Assembly (NCBI GenBank): GCA_022393335.1
Contig: JAJEKB010021225.1
Coordinates: forward strand, 237,980-301,979
Origin: Macrotrachela quadricornifera
Taxonomy: Eukaryota > Rotifera > Eurotatoria > Philodinida > Philodinidae
Reading direction: 5' to 3'
DNA length: 64,000 nt
Shown here in pieces: positions 12,366-27,300 of the stretch. Within the stretch, counting starts at the first letter, position 1, and each line of letters starts with the position of its first letter. The notes below the pieces were generated by a model, which was not told the DNA's origin, did not search any database, and saw only the letters and a list, made by a program, of their open reading frames with translations. A program made the translations under genes and the position numbers.

Positions 12366-15300
12366 GTATGTTTTACTCATAACAAAAATTTCTTTGAAAT
12401 TCAATTAATTTTTTGATTTATAGTACATGACATGACAAATATTAGAAAGTTAGTTCGATGGATAAAACAGTTAAACATGTTTAAGTCGGCTAATGAGCGA
12501 ACAGCAGCTAATATTAAACAACAGCGCATTACTACGCGTATTTATTTGGTTTTACTCGCAAGTATGATCTTTTATTACTGAAATTTGTTTAATTATCGAT
12601 ATTGAAAGTTCATATATTAGTTTCAGCTTGTATAACTCTGAAATGAAAGTAAATAGAAAAATGTAGTCACCATCATTCAAAACAGGATTATAGATAATAT
12701 TGAATAACAATACATTGTCTACCATATAGAGAAGTGCAGCCGTTCACTAATTGATAATTCTCAAAATACAGTTAATCTCTGCAACTCTCATCGTTTTGTT
12801 TTTGAGTATAAGAATATTTTGATATTGTTTTGAGATAACCATATTTTAATTCTTTGACAATTGATTAATATAAGTTGTATGCAAAACATATTTATCGATC
12901 TCATTAAATATTGCTACGGAATTTGTCTTGATTTAAAAATAGTGTATTTTTATTAAACAAACTCACATGCAAGTATGTTCGTTGATATCTATTGATAAAA
13001 AATAAGAAAAAAGTAAATATTGCTTTTTGAAAAAATATCATTCTCATGGTTTTCTGATGTGTTCTAGATTAAAACAAAATCTAGTATAGAGTTATGGTCT
13101 TGATCGATATCTAATTCAAAGCCATTTTGTGTTAATAAATGATTAGAAAATTAAGTTACGTTATTCGAGCAAACATGTAGTGGAGAGGTGTTCACAGGAC
13201 AAGATAGAAAATATTTATTTTTACCCTCTCCTGCTCAAGGCATTATGAAACAGAGTATAGTCCAGAGCAGGAAAAGATGTGCTTGCTCTGAAAATTCGAA
13301 TATTAAATTATGAAATTTTTATTTCCGAAAAACCATCTTTGAGTCGCTCAAAATCAAAAACCGAAAATCGGAAATGTGTAACAGAAGGGAGCACTAGTTA
13401 GTATTCAACGTCTTTTTCAAAAGATGTATTTTTATATGAGTATGATTGAAATAAAAAAATATATTCTACACATTTGCGCATGTTTCTTGCTCTCACTTAC
13501 AGTAGCTGCTCTACGTTTTGCTACTCTTTTTTTATTGAATATTTTTCCAAATGGAACTTTATAGCTAACCTTATAAATTCAAGTTATGCGCATTTAGCTA
13601 TTTATTTGTCTTCTCTTTTGGCAATATCCATGTATTTTGTTAGTCGAACTATCAATTATTATTATTTTAAAATACCAATAAATAAACGAATGCTCTTTGA
13701 GAAAATCTACAAATCGTATTGCTTCTGAAACTGAATGTGAAGTATAGATAGGGCTGCGTAATCAAATCTACGAAGTATTTTGTTCTTCCTTCCTTCTCCC
13801 GATAAAACAAGACAGGATACACTCTTTCTTTAATACCTTTTTGTCAACAGGATGGAGCAGGGCGAGGCAGGACAAGACACATGAGAGTAAAGTAGAGCAG
13901 GACAGGGTGCGAAAAATTACCCTGTAGACACCTTTGATGTAGTGTTATTCTCTTGAATATCAATAAAAGATTTCAGACTACTGAAAATGACAGAACTTTG
14001 TCTGTTTTATCTGTTAGAAAATACTTCAAAGCTGAAATAAAACTAGAAAACAATCAATTCTTTAAGATGATGGCCATTTAATCAGTAGTAAAATTTTTCT
14101 GGATGCAATCAAACTAACTGATATGCAACCATTTCAATCGAATACAGATAATTTCGATTAGATTCAGATGGAACACTTGTTTTCAAATTATGATTACTGG
14201 ATCTGAGTGACTTTCTCGAATTTAGGATAGATTCTGTCAGATTCCAACGAAATCTACATCGAATTCGACTACAAGATCTTTCATCATAGAAATGTTATAT
14301 TGATAATATATGGAATTATCTTTCGAATGATTACAACTATATCATTAGGCTGTGGTTTAACCATTGTGTATATTAAGATGTCATTCATTCACTTTTTATC
14401 TAGACAATACTGTATTTCACATAGTTTATGCAACTATCAATACAAGAAAGAATTTATAACTTTTTGGATTTTTGTGAAATACGATCTGAAAGAGAGTATT
14501 CAAGTGTATAGAGATAGAAATTTGTATCCCACTACCCCCTTCCCGCCTCCTCATAGACTGTGATCGATACGGCAAAAAAACGCCACAGATCGTGACCGAT
14601 ATCTTAATTAATTAGCGCTTGATTGATTAATTAATGAATTAACTAGTACCTGATTAATTGCCCATTACAGATTGTGATCGATGTTTTAATTAATTAAATA
14701 ATGTCTGATTACTTAATTATAGTCTCAGTAACTACTCATCAAAGACTGTCACAGACTGTGACAGACAGTATTTTGAATAGTATCTCCAGTCATAAGAAAC
14801 AGAACTAAACCATTCCTGTATTATCAGCCACAGCAGTTATATCATGTTTCACATTTCAATCTCATAGGGATTATGCTAACAGCCTTTTCATATAGAACTA
14901 AATCTAATGACACTTGACCAGTTTTTCAGGCAACATACTTATCATGAACATCGATTTTAGAGTACACTTGATATTTAATATAATATAGAATATGTTCTAT
15001 AGTGATTGGACTTAAAATTCAAACTAAAATCTTGCTTGTTTTGACTATGTAATACGAATATTCCGTGATCAAAAGAATCAAGATTTAAGTTTAAATTTCA
15101 AATCAAATCTTTATAGTTTCTTCTGTTTGTATTACAGAGGTACATGAATGAAATTATACTATATCAAGCAAAGTTTTGTATAGAATAAAATGAGATATTA
15201 TACTACGAACTATTTTTTGTCATAGGTAGTTTTCCAAAGTTTTTTTAAATTTCTATTCAGCGAAACTTCTTTAATTACAATCTCTTTTTGAATTTCAATA

Positions 15301-18300
15301 GATTTTTCTGTAGTTTACATGATTAATTAATTGATCGTTTATTTTGAAATTATTCGCAATTTAGTTTCATATATCAATGTATCATTTTGCATATAAAACC
15401 CACGGAAAAAAGTTCAAATGAATATCGCGATTAGATGTTGTTTTCTATCGTGACTGTGCTGGCTTCTCTGACGATTGCGGTATACCAAAATAGACCGAAG
15501 TCAATTGTAGTACGTTATATCGCAGTCTAGCCGTACCGTGATGCACTGAAGCAAGACTGTAGTGTGTCTATCGTTGAAGACCTCGGTTTTACAAAAGCTC
15601 TATGTGATGGAGATCAATTGCGAGATCAAAAAAGCATTGTTTTTCACGGTACTGTATTTTGCGAATTTTTTGGTTGAAATCGCAATGTTTACATAATCTA
15701 AAAATTTATTAATATTCTAATCAAGATAGTCTTAGCATATAGCTAGGTTTCTAATATTATCCTTTTTATGGGAATGTATCATCGCAATTACAATTCAGAA
15801 AATCGTGATTCGATAAAGGGCCATTTTTTCTGACGGAAAAGAAATCTACCTTTCTCTACTTTCGAAATCTTAAATATAAAAATATAATGTTTTACAAAAT
15901 AAAAATAAAGTATTGTTATGGGATCTAGACAAACAACAGTGGTCATATAAATTGTTTCGTTCGTCGAATAATCTAGACAAGTACAAATAACAAAAATAAT
16001 TAATTTACTATTTTGAGACTACAACGAAGAAATCCATCGGATGGAAAATCCCATGAATGAACAACACGAAGGAAAAGTTCAATGAAGAGAACGAAAGAAA
16101 TAACCTACGTGCGAGAATAACATATAGCAATAGAAAAGAAAGAGAACAACGAAGATAGTGGAATATATCTTGTCTTCCACTATCTAACATACATATTTAG
16201 TAAATGTTCACCGATATTTTTGAAAGAGGTAATCCTACAAATCTATGAAAACAATAATATATTGAATATTTCTAAAAAAATTTGGGTAGACTATTTTTTT
16301 TTGCTATTCATTTTTTCGAGTAACAAAAGATTCTAACAAGTAGTAGTGGTGTTAGTAACACGAAAAAGCTAGTGATAGACTATTTTATCAGATATTATAT
16401 AAAACTTGATTAACCTCATGATAATTTTTAAGAAAAACTAATCATTGCATAAGACAAGATGTATGTGAACGACATACGCGAAATCTTTATATCAAAGACT
16501 TTATATGATAGTGGTTGAGAAAAAGTATTGTGATAATATCTTGCTGTTTTATTGTGTCATTTCAGGTTCAATTCTTACTTTACTTTTATTTACCTCGCTA
16601 AATGTTCAAACAGTGACAAAGACTGTATATAATCCTTCGTTAGCGACATACAATTATCTGCAAGATGTATATTCAAATACACTAAAATGTCCTTGTTCAA
16701 ATGTGACAATGACTTATTCCACATTCATCTCATTGTCTCCAGTTCTACATCAAGTGTGCTCAAGTAGTTTTATTAACGAATCGTGGATTTTGTTGATGAT
16801 GCTTGTTGATAACAATCCATGGTATGGTTTAGATGCTCGATATTTTCGATTATTGGCTAGTTTATGCCAACTAATCGACCAAAAGATTGATGATGCTGTT
16901 CGTCAGTTTACAAGACGTTTCTTTGTCACTTCGTATGTACTTACTGAATCTAATTTCTTTGCTGAACTAAACACAACTTTCGATGAATTCAAACAAACAT
17001 TACTCATTAATTTCAACCTTATTATCGATACAGTACATCTTTTCATTCAAATTGACCAACCTTTAAGAAGACCAGATTATACATATGCACCAATATTTAA
17101 CTTTATAACAGATAAAAGTAGTAATCAACAGCCACCACAGGTATGTTATCGCTGAAAAGCAATAATCGTTTTCTTTCCGAAGTATCGAATGTCACAACGA
17201 TAGCAGTTAAATCTACCTTCTCAATCGAAATAGTCCGAAGATATTCAAGTATAAAAGTTTTTCAAGAAGCTTCTTTTGAGCAAGTAGATTTGTCAAAATA
17301 TTTTTTGAAAGCCTCTATAACTTTTTATGATTGTAGATTTGGATCAGAAAGTATAAAGACGTGAGGTTTGTGTTCGAGATAATCTCAAGAACCAATATAA
17401 ATCTTTGAGAATCTGCAGTTTTGAATGATGAAGTCTGGCAATCTCCTAAAAACGTCTAAACATATTCTTAGTTAGAATGTAATAATAAATCAATGGTAGA
17501 AAGGATTAGTAATTTTATATGTAACTGATATCGTTTTTTCTTCAACTAATAACATATCTAAAGTCCCCCTAGTATGTTCTACAGATTGTGAAAAATTTTA
17601 TAAATTTCCAAAGATTTCTCCAATAGAAATACAATTGCTTTTTCTAATTATAGTTTTATGAAAAATGCTAGAAAATCCCTTATAATCAGTAAAAATCTTC
17701 AAACAAATAAATCTGTTTTTTCGCATCATTATGTTTTCGACAGATCTCTTTCCAAAAGATCAAAAAACAAAGCTACATTTATAGGGACTACGAATCCTCC
17801 TATATTATTACCTTACTTCATGCGATCCTTCTAAGGAACATTTGACCAACAAACATCTCTATTTCTCCACTATGGTTTGAGACAATAAAAGATAAAAAGA
17901 GCTAGATGAATATCATAGGTAACATCTAAAGACAATTTATCACTTTTTTAAAACAATCGCAGTACATCATAGATCAAGAGTATCTCATGTCTCTCATATA
18001 TCAACCATTATAATAGGTGTTACTCTGAAAGCTTGATTATATATAGTTCTCAATCAAAACAATTCATCGGTAAAGTTCTTATTCTCATAATCTGAGTCTA
18101 AGACAATTATGATGAATGAAATCTATTTCTATTGTGAAAATTATAACTCGAAAACATTTAAAACTTTATGATCTGTGGGATGTGTTATTTTGTAAGTGTG
18201 TATAATGTTTATCTATAAGAAAAATTTCATCAAAGTTCATTGAATTATTATAATTTTAGATTTATTTTACTGTAAAGATGGATGTGCTCAGAAATCATTC

Positions 18301-21300
18301 AATTTCATTTTATTATCTATAGTTTAAGTGTAGATTCATCTAATTTATCTAAAATTTAGAGAATAGATTTATCCAAAGATTTTTTTTATTCTCTCAAATT
18401 TTGAACCTTATATTACATATAAGGGAGAAATAGTACTATGCTCAAGTTCTGAGTATTGTTAAAAGTCTAGTTGATGAAATACTTAAGTACTTGAGCTCAT
18501 TTTTTGGATAAATAACTAGTATCTATAGAGACAATATTGTACAAAAAAAGAGAGTTAGAAAATTCATCAAGTGTGATAGAAAATGAGAGAGAAATTTTTC
18601 CCTTATTTTGATAGCTTCGATTCGCTTTATCTCACAATCAAAAAAAACTTGTTAAAATAATATTTTCGTTACTGTAGAAAAATTAAACGATGTTTATTAA
18701 CCCAGTTCAAGTCTGACAAGAGTCGTAAAACAGTCTTCATTATGGTAGTGATTCAGAATAAGCTTGAGAATAAGAATGAAAGTAAAAATGACTCTATACT
18801 TATGAAACAGGTATGAATTCTTACTCACACACCCTTTCCTTCTTAGTTTTATCAAAATGAGGGGGAAAATTAACTAGAAAAATTTCTCTCTCATTTTCTA
18901 TCACACTTGATGAATTTTCTAACTCTCTTTTTTTGTACAATATTGTCTCTATAGATACTAGTTATTTATCCAAAAAATGAGCTCAAGTACTTAAGTATTT
19001 CATCAACTAGACTTTTAACAATACTCAGAACTTGAGCATAGTACTATTTCTCCCTTATATGTAATATAAGGTTCAAAATTTGAGAGAATAAAAAAAATCT
19101 TTGGATAAATCTATTCTCTAAATTTTAGATAAATTAGATGAATCTACACTTAAACTATAGATAATAAAATGAAATTGAATGATTTCTGAGCACATCCATC
19201 TTTACAGTAAAATAAATCTAAAATTATAATAATTCAATGAACTTTGATGAAATTTTTCTTATAGATAAACATTATACACACTTACAAAATAACACATCCC
19301 ACAGATCATAAAGTTTTAAATGTTTTCGAGTTATAATTTTCACAATAGAAATAGATTTCATTCATCATAATTGTCTTGGACTCAAATTATGAGAATAAGA
19401 ACTTTACCGATGAATTGTTTTGATTGAGAACTATATACAGGGTCGCCCATAAGTAACGCAACCAAACCATAAAAAATTGAATATCTCTATTACGGCTCGA
19501 TCAAAGGAACTGATTTTTTTACCAATGATAGAGCCATGTATAAGCTTTATATTGACAAAGACATGCCCTGAGAGATCCTCTATTGGGGAACTCTATTGAG
19601 TCCAAGAAAAAGATTTTGTTTTTTTAGATATCAAAAAAAGTAATGTACTAGAAAGAACCCTTATTCAGAGGAAATATAATGTGTAATGTACTTAGAAATA
19701 AAACGTGTTCTATGTTCATATATATTCTCTTTTCGTATCCTTCTTATATTTTCTTGAAACTCAAGTTATTTTCTTACATGATATAAATCATTTTTCTATA
19801 CTTTTATATGGTTTGTGCTTTTCTGTTTCACATTTTCTATTACTTTTTAATCCGAAGTCGTACGTCTAGATGCCGAGATTGACAAAAGAACAACGAATTC
19901 TTCTCTTTAAGCAATGGTGGATTTCAGGAGGAACAACACAAGCAATAAATGAAGCTTTCCAACACGAATTTCCTAAAGATGAGATTCCGGATCGACAAAC
20001 AGTTTATCGACTCGCAAAAAAATTTGATAAGACAGATTTTGTCGAAGTTGTATCACGAAATGGAAGACGAAAAACAGTCGACAGAGATGAAAATATGCAA
20101 ATTGTTTCTCAAACTTTCCTTCTTAACCCAGTCAAACATCACAAGGAAGAGCAGCACGTGATCTTGATATCTCGTGTTCCACATTACAACGCATAATGAA
20201 AGATCTCAATTTAATAGAGTCAATAGAGTTCCGCAATAGAGGATCTGTCAAGGCATGTCTTTGTCAATATATAGCTTATACATACCTCTATCACTGGTAA
20301 AAAAAATCAGTTTCTTTGGTAGAGCCGTAATAGAGATATTCAATTTTTTATGGTTTGGTTGCGTTACTTATGGACTACCCTGTATAATCAAGTTTTCAGA
20401 GTAACACCTATTATAATGGTTGGCACATGAGAGACATGAGATACTTTTGGTCATCAGTGTAATAATTTATTAGTATAGATTCTATTATTGTTGATGTATA
20501 GTATGCAATCTAGTTGGGTCGTATCTTATTTAGTTTGAATTATCTATGAAAGCTATTATTTGGTGAGGGCGAGTCAGTTCTGAAAGGACAAATATTTGAC
20601 ATATTGTTAGTCTTTTGTGTAAATAAGTGTTATCATTTTTGCATGTTTATCATCGTTTTTTCTTTCTATGTGTTGCCAATATGTCATTCTCTGCTATGTA
20701 TAAAGAATTTCTTTTTATAAAAAATTTCAATTCAGAAATCGAAAGTAAATTTTTCGGTAGATTTGAGAATTTCATTAGAAATTGAGTCACACAATTGGTG
20801 ATTGATCTCTCACTATTGATTGTCTGAAATTAACTTGTATTTATTTTCTTTTTTGATTTCCTTAGATGTACACTAAATATGGGCGTATGAATAATGAAAT
20901 ATCTGTAAACTAAATTGATAAAAACCTTGAGGATGAAAATAGGAGAATATACGAACAAAACGAATTAGCTTCGGATCAAATCACAGTTTTAAATTCTACG
21001 AACATGGTAGTGGATTTTAGACGGATTCTTTAAGAAGACAATAAAATAATCAATATTATACATTTGACTGTCTGACTAGGAAAAAGAAAGAGATTTTTCG
21101 TATTTTATAGTTAGCAAAATATAATTTCTCTATTCTATTTAGGTATTACTTCGTTTAAACGATCTGATTAGTACTGATGGAAAATCGATTGTGTGTAATT
21201 GTGTTACTGATCTACAATGTCAAACACCAGTTGTCTTTCCAAATGTGACAATGCCGATAGGCTGTGAAGAATTTATTGCTCCTTATTTGATACCAGGCAT

Positions 21301-24300
21301 GGTGAAAGGATGTTTTGAGATTGATTCTCTTTTACTCTCCACACTCGAATGTTTATATTCACATTGTTGTCTTTCAGTGCTCAATTACTATATAAATGAT
21401 TCTCATTCTGTTAGGAATACAGGCATCCCATGGTTTGATGCCCACCTTCTGGTTTATAATCAGACATCAAGCAAGTTCCCTATCAATACTTCTCTTCAAG
21501 TCATGGCAAAAGAAATGATGATTGAACAATGGAATCCATTGTCCTCATTCGGTCCATATTATGAAACATGTGCACCGACTTACTGTACATATTCTGACAT
21601 AGCAAAAACAAAGAATTTTGTCGGAATAGTGATAACAATGATATCCACCATCAGTGGACTTACCATTTTTTTACGTCTAATTACACGTCGACTGGTCATG
21701 TTGGTCTTTAGTTTATTACAAAAAAAAGATCAAAAACAAAAGCAAGGTAATTAAAAATTATATGTCTCCTATAACTATCGATCGATATCTTTATAATAGT
21801 ACAAATCTATTTTAAATTTGCTAATGAAGTGTTTACAGATGTTGTTACCAAAGATCGAGATTTAAATAATAATTAGAATTCATTTTTGAAAAATATAACA
21901 TTCTGAGAAAGAGAAAACTTTTCATGGCTTACGAAACTCTATAATGATAATAATTCGATATAATACGTAATTTAATATCAAGAGACATTTTCTCATTAAT
22001 ATCTGTATATCTCCGTTCATAAGTTTTACTACTCTAGTTCGTTAATAAACTGCAATTGTTCTTTCTTATCGTAAAAGTCTTGAAAGTCAAATTCAGTAGC
22101 GAAAGTCTTTCATTATCTAAATAACAGCTTTCAATGATTTTGTGTTGGATTCTCAATGGCTAAAGGCACATTAATAGAATTCTTTTAGATTCTAATTAGG
22201 GAACATCCACAAATCTTAATCATAGATCCTAATGAAGTTACCTTAGTCGATAGATCTCGGCAAATTAATTACGGTGGAAATAAAGATGCACCTCCATACT
22301 ACATTTTTATATATTTTCTAGATCGAACTAACCCTATAGAATATTATATGGAGGCATTAAATGCATAGACATGTGTGTAGAGAATATGTGTCATTCTCAA
22401 TGAATATACTAGATTGCTTTTTTAAAATTCTACATCGAGTGATTGGTTTCTATCGGTTGCATGTAGCATTAATTATAATTATTATGCTCACATTTTTCTT
22501 TATATAAACTGTGTGAGTATATTATGTTTGTTCTCTATCTATAAATATACGTGGATAGAGAGAGAAAGAGACATTAAATTCACTGGTATCACTATGTATC
22601 TTGTTCTATTGCGTAATAAAATTCATTTGAAAAGAAAACAAGACAAGAAGTTTAACATGCTAAGTATTGTAAATACGTATGTATTGTGGAATGTGTATTT
22701 GACGAAATATTGTTGAAGAAAAAACTTTGACGACATCGTCTGAAGAATATTACAAGATCTTATTTTTTGGACATACTTCGTGTACGTCAGATTATATGAA
22801 AACAGTTGTTAACTTCACTTGGCCCAATATCGATTTTACAATAGTGCAACTCATTTTTCCACGTATTAATTATCCGATGCAACTATTACAATTTTAAACA
22901 TATGTTGAGAATGATAAGAATCAATATCAAAAACTGTCACGCATAAAACTATTCTTCGTTCAAAAATTAAAATAAGTACAAAGGAAAGCTTCTCCATTGG
23001 TGATACAATCATCCAATAATGAGCATTAGTCCAAGAAAAAAACCAAGAACATTGACAATATTGTCACTAATAATACGTGAATACTAAATTTGAAATGTTG
23101 TAATCATCTTTGTTTGAGAAAAATCACAAGATTGGTATCACGATGTCATATTTTTAACAGGGTAGAAAATAGGGAATTTAGAGAAGGATGAAGAAATTAA
23201 GTTAAAAATATCTTCTTTCAGTCTTAACTCGCTTGTATTCTAAATGTTGATCAATCATATACTCATTACGAATTTGCATCAGGTCGTACATTATCTTTTT
23301 TGAATAAAAGATCAACGTTGGTCGTCGTTAAATTTTCCAATGCAATTAAACATCCATATACTATACTGCCCTTCACCAGTGGTGCTGACAAGCATGCATG
23401 TCTTTTCTTTATCTATCTACAAGAACCTATGGGTCGATTTTCTATAACAAAAGACTTTTTTTTTTGTTTGAAATCTTGTTATAATCAGTAGTGAACTAAG
23501 CAAATCATTGATTGAGTACTGGGTATAAGAAGTTATCGACGACGTTAATGTGCAATGGTTAGTATAAGCAGATACTTCTATAGATAAAACATATCTAAAG
23601 AAAGAACAATTTTGAAAATTGATAATCTCTCGAAATAGAACATCGACAAAACAGCTTTGTGAAAAATATTTTTCTCGTAAATGAAACAATTTGGCACGAA
23701 TTTACCATCGTGTACTGTTAGATAATCTATATATTGAGTTTAGAATTCTAAATGCTTTAATCAAACTGCAATTACTTGTTCATAATCAACTTTGCGCCAG
23801 TACTTTCATATTAATTATTGCATACTCTTAGCCAACTTGTGTTTATATTCAGCCGAACTATAAATTATTTTCGAATATGATCGATATTTGCTTTACTTTT
23901 CAGATGGACCAATGTTCGATATATAAGTGTAATATTTATCCATATATTTGCTATAAGTTTTATTAAGATCTTTTTTGTTTCGAGCATTTTTTCGCAGCTA
24001 TTATTTCTACTAACGAAAACATATGTGTATCCTAAATTTTATTAGAATAAACATATTCAATCTATTTTAACAAGTAATATTCCATAGGGTTAATTCGATT
24101 TGAAAATCATATAAGAATATAGTATGATAAAGAATCTATATTATCACTATAAATAACTTGTCGAACTTTATCGATTGCGATTACTCTCGTTCGAATCTGT
24201 GCTTAACACTTTGAAATGTTCCCTCTTAAGACTGTTCCATATTATGTATATTCTATTTAAGATACAAGAGAAAGATATTATGATCTCTATGTTTGTCATA

Positions 24301-27300
24301 ATACCTTTGGGTTTCACTTGAAAAGTTTTAGATGCTTTTATTCTCTTTCGAATTAGACTAACTTAATAGTAAACAAACTCGAATATAATGGGTGCGACAG
24401 AATAAATGGTCCTCTCAGTATTTTGATGATATCTCCCTCAATTCTCATCCAATTGGACAAATTTTTTTTTTAAATACCCACCGTCTCACAATAGTGGACA
24501 CTTGGACCAATGAATCGAGAAATTGTTCCATTTTCAGCAGAAATGGTTCACCCTCATAAAATTGTATAGATACAGTAGAAATGGAAAATATATAAATATG
24601 TAGACACATTAAAGGAAAACAGGAGAACAGAAAAAAAATATATATAACATATTACTTAAAATTGCAGATATACTGAAATTACAAGGGAAATGGTTTTTCT
24701 TTTAAGGCGAAACGGATCAATCAGAAAACCAAAGAATGCAAATAGTAAAATACACATATATTCTATCATTTCACACTATACATACACTGAAATTCAAGGA
24801 GAAATGGTTTTTTTTTCACGGTGAAATGGTTTTTTTTCAGGGTGAAATGGTTTTTCTCTTAAGACGAAATACTTCAATCAGAAAACCGAAGAATAAAAAC
24901 AGAAAAATATACATCTATAAAATTTATGATTTGATATTGGTCTAGTACTGAAATTGCAGGACAAAAAGTCTTCCTTTTAAGATCAAATGGTTCAATAGGA
25001 AACTATGTCATTTGCACTTCTACTTATGAGAGAAGAAATGCTTGTTATATTTCTCCTAGAATTGTTTTCGTTTCTGCTGATAAAAATTCACTTCTGCTTG
25101 AAAGCCCCCTTAGTGTAAAAAAGTAACATGATGAATATCTCACTATGTCTTTTGGACTTCTACTTGTTAGGGGAGAAATGGTTTTTCCATTTCTCCTAGA
25201 ATTCTTTTCGTTTCTGCTAATAAAAATCCATCTCTGNNNNNNNNNNTTCCGTTTCTCCTAGAATTCTTTTCGTTTCTGCTAATAAAAATCCATTTCTGCT
25301 TGAAAGTCTCCTTAGCATGAAAAAGTAAAATGATGAATATCTAACTACGTCTTTAAAATTTCTGCTTGTCAAGACAGATATGGATGTTCGAGTTCTACTA
25401 GAATTTTTATGACTGCTCTTAGCCAGTATGGGATTCTGCTTGAAATTCTCGTTTGGGTGAAAGACAATACCAATAATTTCTGCAATTGTTTTAATGAAGC
25501 ATTTCTTCTTGACTTTGTCGGGGTAAAGCATTTCTGCTAAAAATGGAACAATTTCACGAGTTTTGGGGATGTCGTCCAGCCCTCCCGTCTCAAGCTCTAC
25601 AAAACTGTTCGCTTCATCCATATATTTAAAGCATATCCGGATTTTTTTTTGAACGATGAAAAGTAAAGACCTTCAAAAGATCATACTTTCAAAATGCCGA
25701 AATGGTGGTACGCCAACAGAGATTCATCGTGATTTAAATGATGGAATTGGTTTAAGAGCAATCAAACAGTGGTGCTAAATGATATGTCAGTCTGGCTCTA
25801 TTAGATTATTAAGTCCACGAGGTTGTCCATGTCTCGCAAGAACGAAGAACAATATTCGACAGGTAAAACAGCGTTTACGCCGAAAGAAAAGAGTATCAGC
25901 TCAAAAACTATTGATGGAGCTTGGTATTTTCGACAGAAGTATTCGACGAATATTGAAAGATGATTTAGGGCTTCGTCCCTATAAAAAAAATAATCGAACC
26001 ATTATTTTCCGATGATCAAAAGATGAAACAGAAAAAATTTGCAAATTGGCTTCGAACAAATTTTCGAAAATAAGACACTATGAGAATTCTCTACTCAAAT
26101 GAAAAGTTTTTTTGACATTGATGGTGTCTATAATTCTCAGAACGAGCGAGTGTGGACAGTAGATCGTGTTGATGCCGATAAAAAAGATGGCATTAAGCAG
26201 AAACGAAAATTAACACAGGAAATAATGGTTTGGTCGGGTGCCTCTTCCAAGGGCATAACTCCTTTGGTGATCCTGGATGAAGGAATAGTCAATCATACAG
26301 TTTACATCGGAAAAGTGCTTCCTATTGCATTGAAATATGGGAATAAAACTTTCGGCAGCGACTGGCTCTTTTAACAGAATGGCGCCAAACCAAACTCGCA
26401 TCATTTAACACAACAATGATGTCGAAACAATTTTCCATCATTTATTGACAAGGATCGTTGGGCCCCAAATAGTCCCGATTTAAATCCATTGGACTATTCA
26501 ATTTAGGATGAATTTGTCAATACTATCGATTGGAACAAAGTCAAGTTAAAAACAACATTAACTGAACAGCTAAAGTCGTCGTCTAAAAACATTCGCGAAT
26601 CAGTTGTTTTTGAAAGGTGTAGTAGTTGGACCAATCGATTGTATGGCATGTCTCAAAATGATGGAAACTGTTTACGTTAATAAAAATAAGGCCATTTTGT
26701 AGAGCTAGATACAGCAAATAGTTTAAAAAAAAGAAAAAGTCGAATCGGATGAGGAATGGAAAAAATATCATCAATATACTGAGAGGGCCGTTTATTCTGT
26801 CGCACCCGTTAATTGATTTGATACGGTCTGGTTGATGACATGATGGATTTCTAGTAAACTTTTTATTTAATAAAAGATTTTATAGATGCATTTTACTTTT
26901 GAATCTCGAGTAAAATATCACCCAAAAATTGTTCATTTTAGCAGAAGTTGTTATAAAGAAATTTCGAAATGATTGTACTATTCAACATTATCCTATCGAT
27001 TTTTAAATAAAGATTTTTTTTAATTCAGTTGAGTACAGATTTCATCTTATTCAAAAGTGTAACATTTTTTGCCTATTAACTTAAAAGTATGAATTATTTA
27101 TTAACATTGCTTAGCTTTGAAACCGACAAAAATCGAGTTGAACCAAAAACATTTTTTTGATTTTGCAAGGAGTTAATTACTAAAATTTGATTTTTGTGAC
27201 GAATCACAAAGTTAAAATATTTGAACTTCTCAAGATCTCTTGTTCTCTTTTAAGTTTTCCACTTTTAGATAGCATATAAGGTATAATCTCTTAAACAAAC

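Larger units (their letters stand above)
17972..20452. repeat. Long near-perfect inverted repeat with ~650 bp arms, interrupted by a mariner
   Basis: The left arm (17972-18618) and the right arm (18850-20452 without the insert at 19438-20382) are reverse complements. I saw only a few differences over several hundred bases, mostly near the outer edge. The spacer is about 230 bp. No coding frame is conserved in the arms. It lies in intron 6 and may be a large foldback element or a recent inverted duplication. Confidence 0.9.
24388..26809 (+). mobile_element. Mariner/Tc1-superfamily element, TA-flanked, with minisatellite and dead transposase
   Basis: The ends ATGGGTGCGACAG and CTGTCGCACCCGT begin inverted repeats of about 60 bp that continue through CTCTCAGTAT. 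TA precedes position 24388 and follows 26809. The left half is a minisatellite containing an assembly gap; the right half is a degraded transposase. The element is 2.4 kb as assembled and lies in intron 7. Its TIRs differ from those of the copy at 19438, so it is a separate family. Confidence 0.87.

Noticed and set aside
16008..16190. Minus-strand 60-residue open frame
   Set aside because: It overlaps a small hairpin in intron 5 and has no motif.
24660..25400. CRISPR-like or centromeric array
   Set aside because: Units are long and contiguous with no spacer structure, inside a mariner element in a eukaryotic genome.
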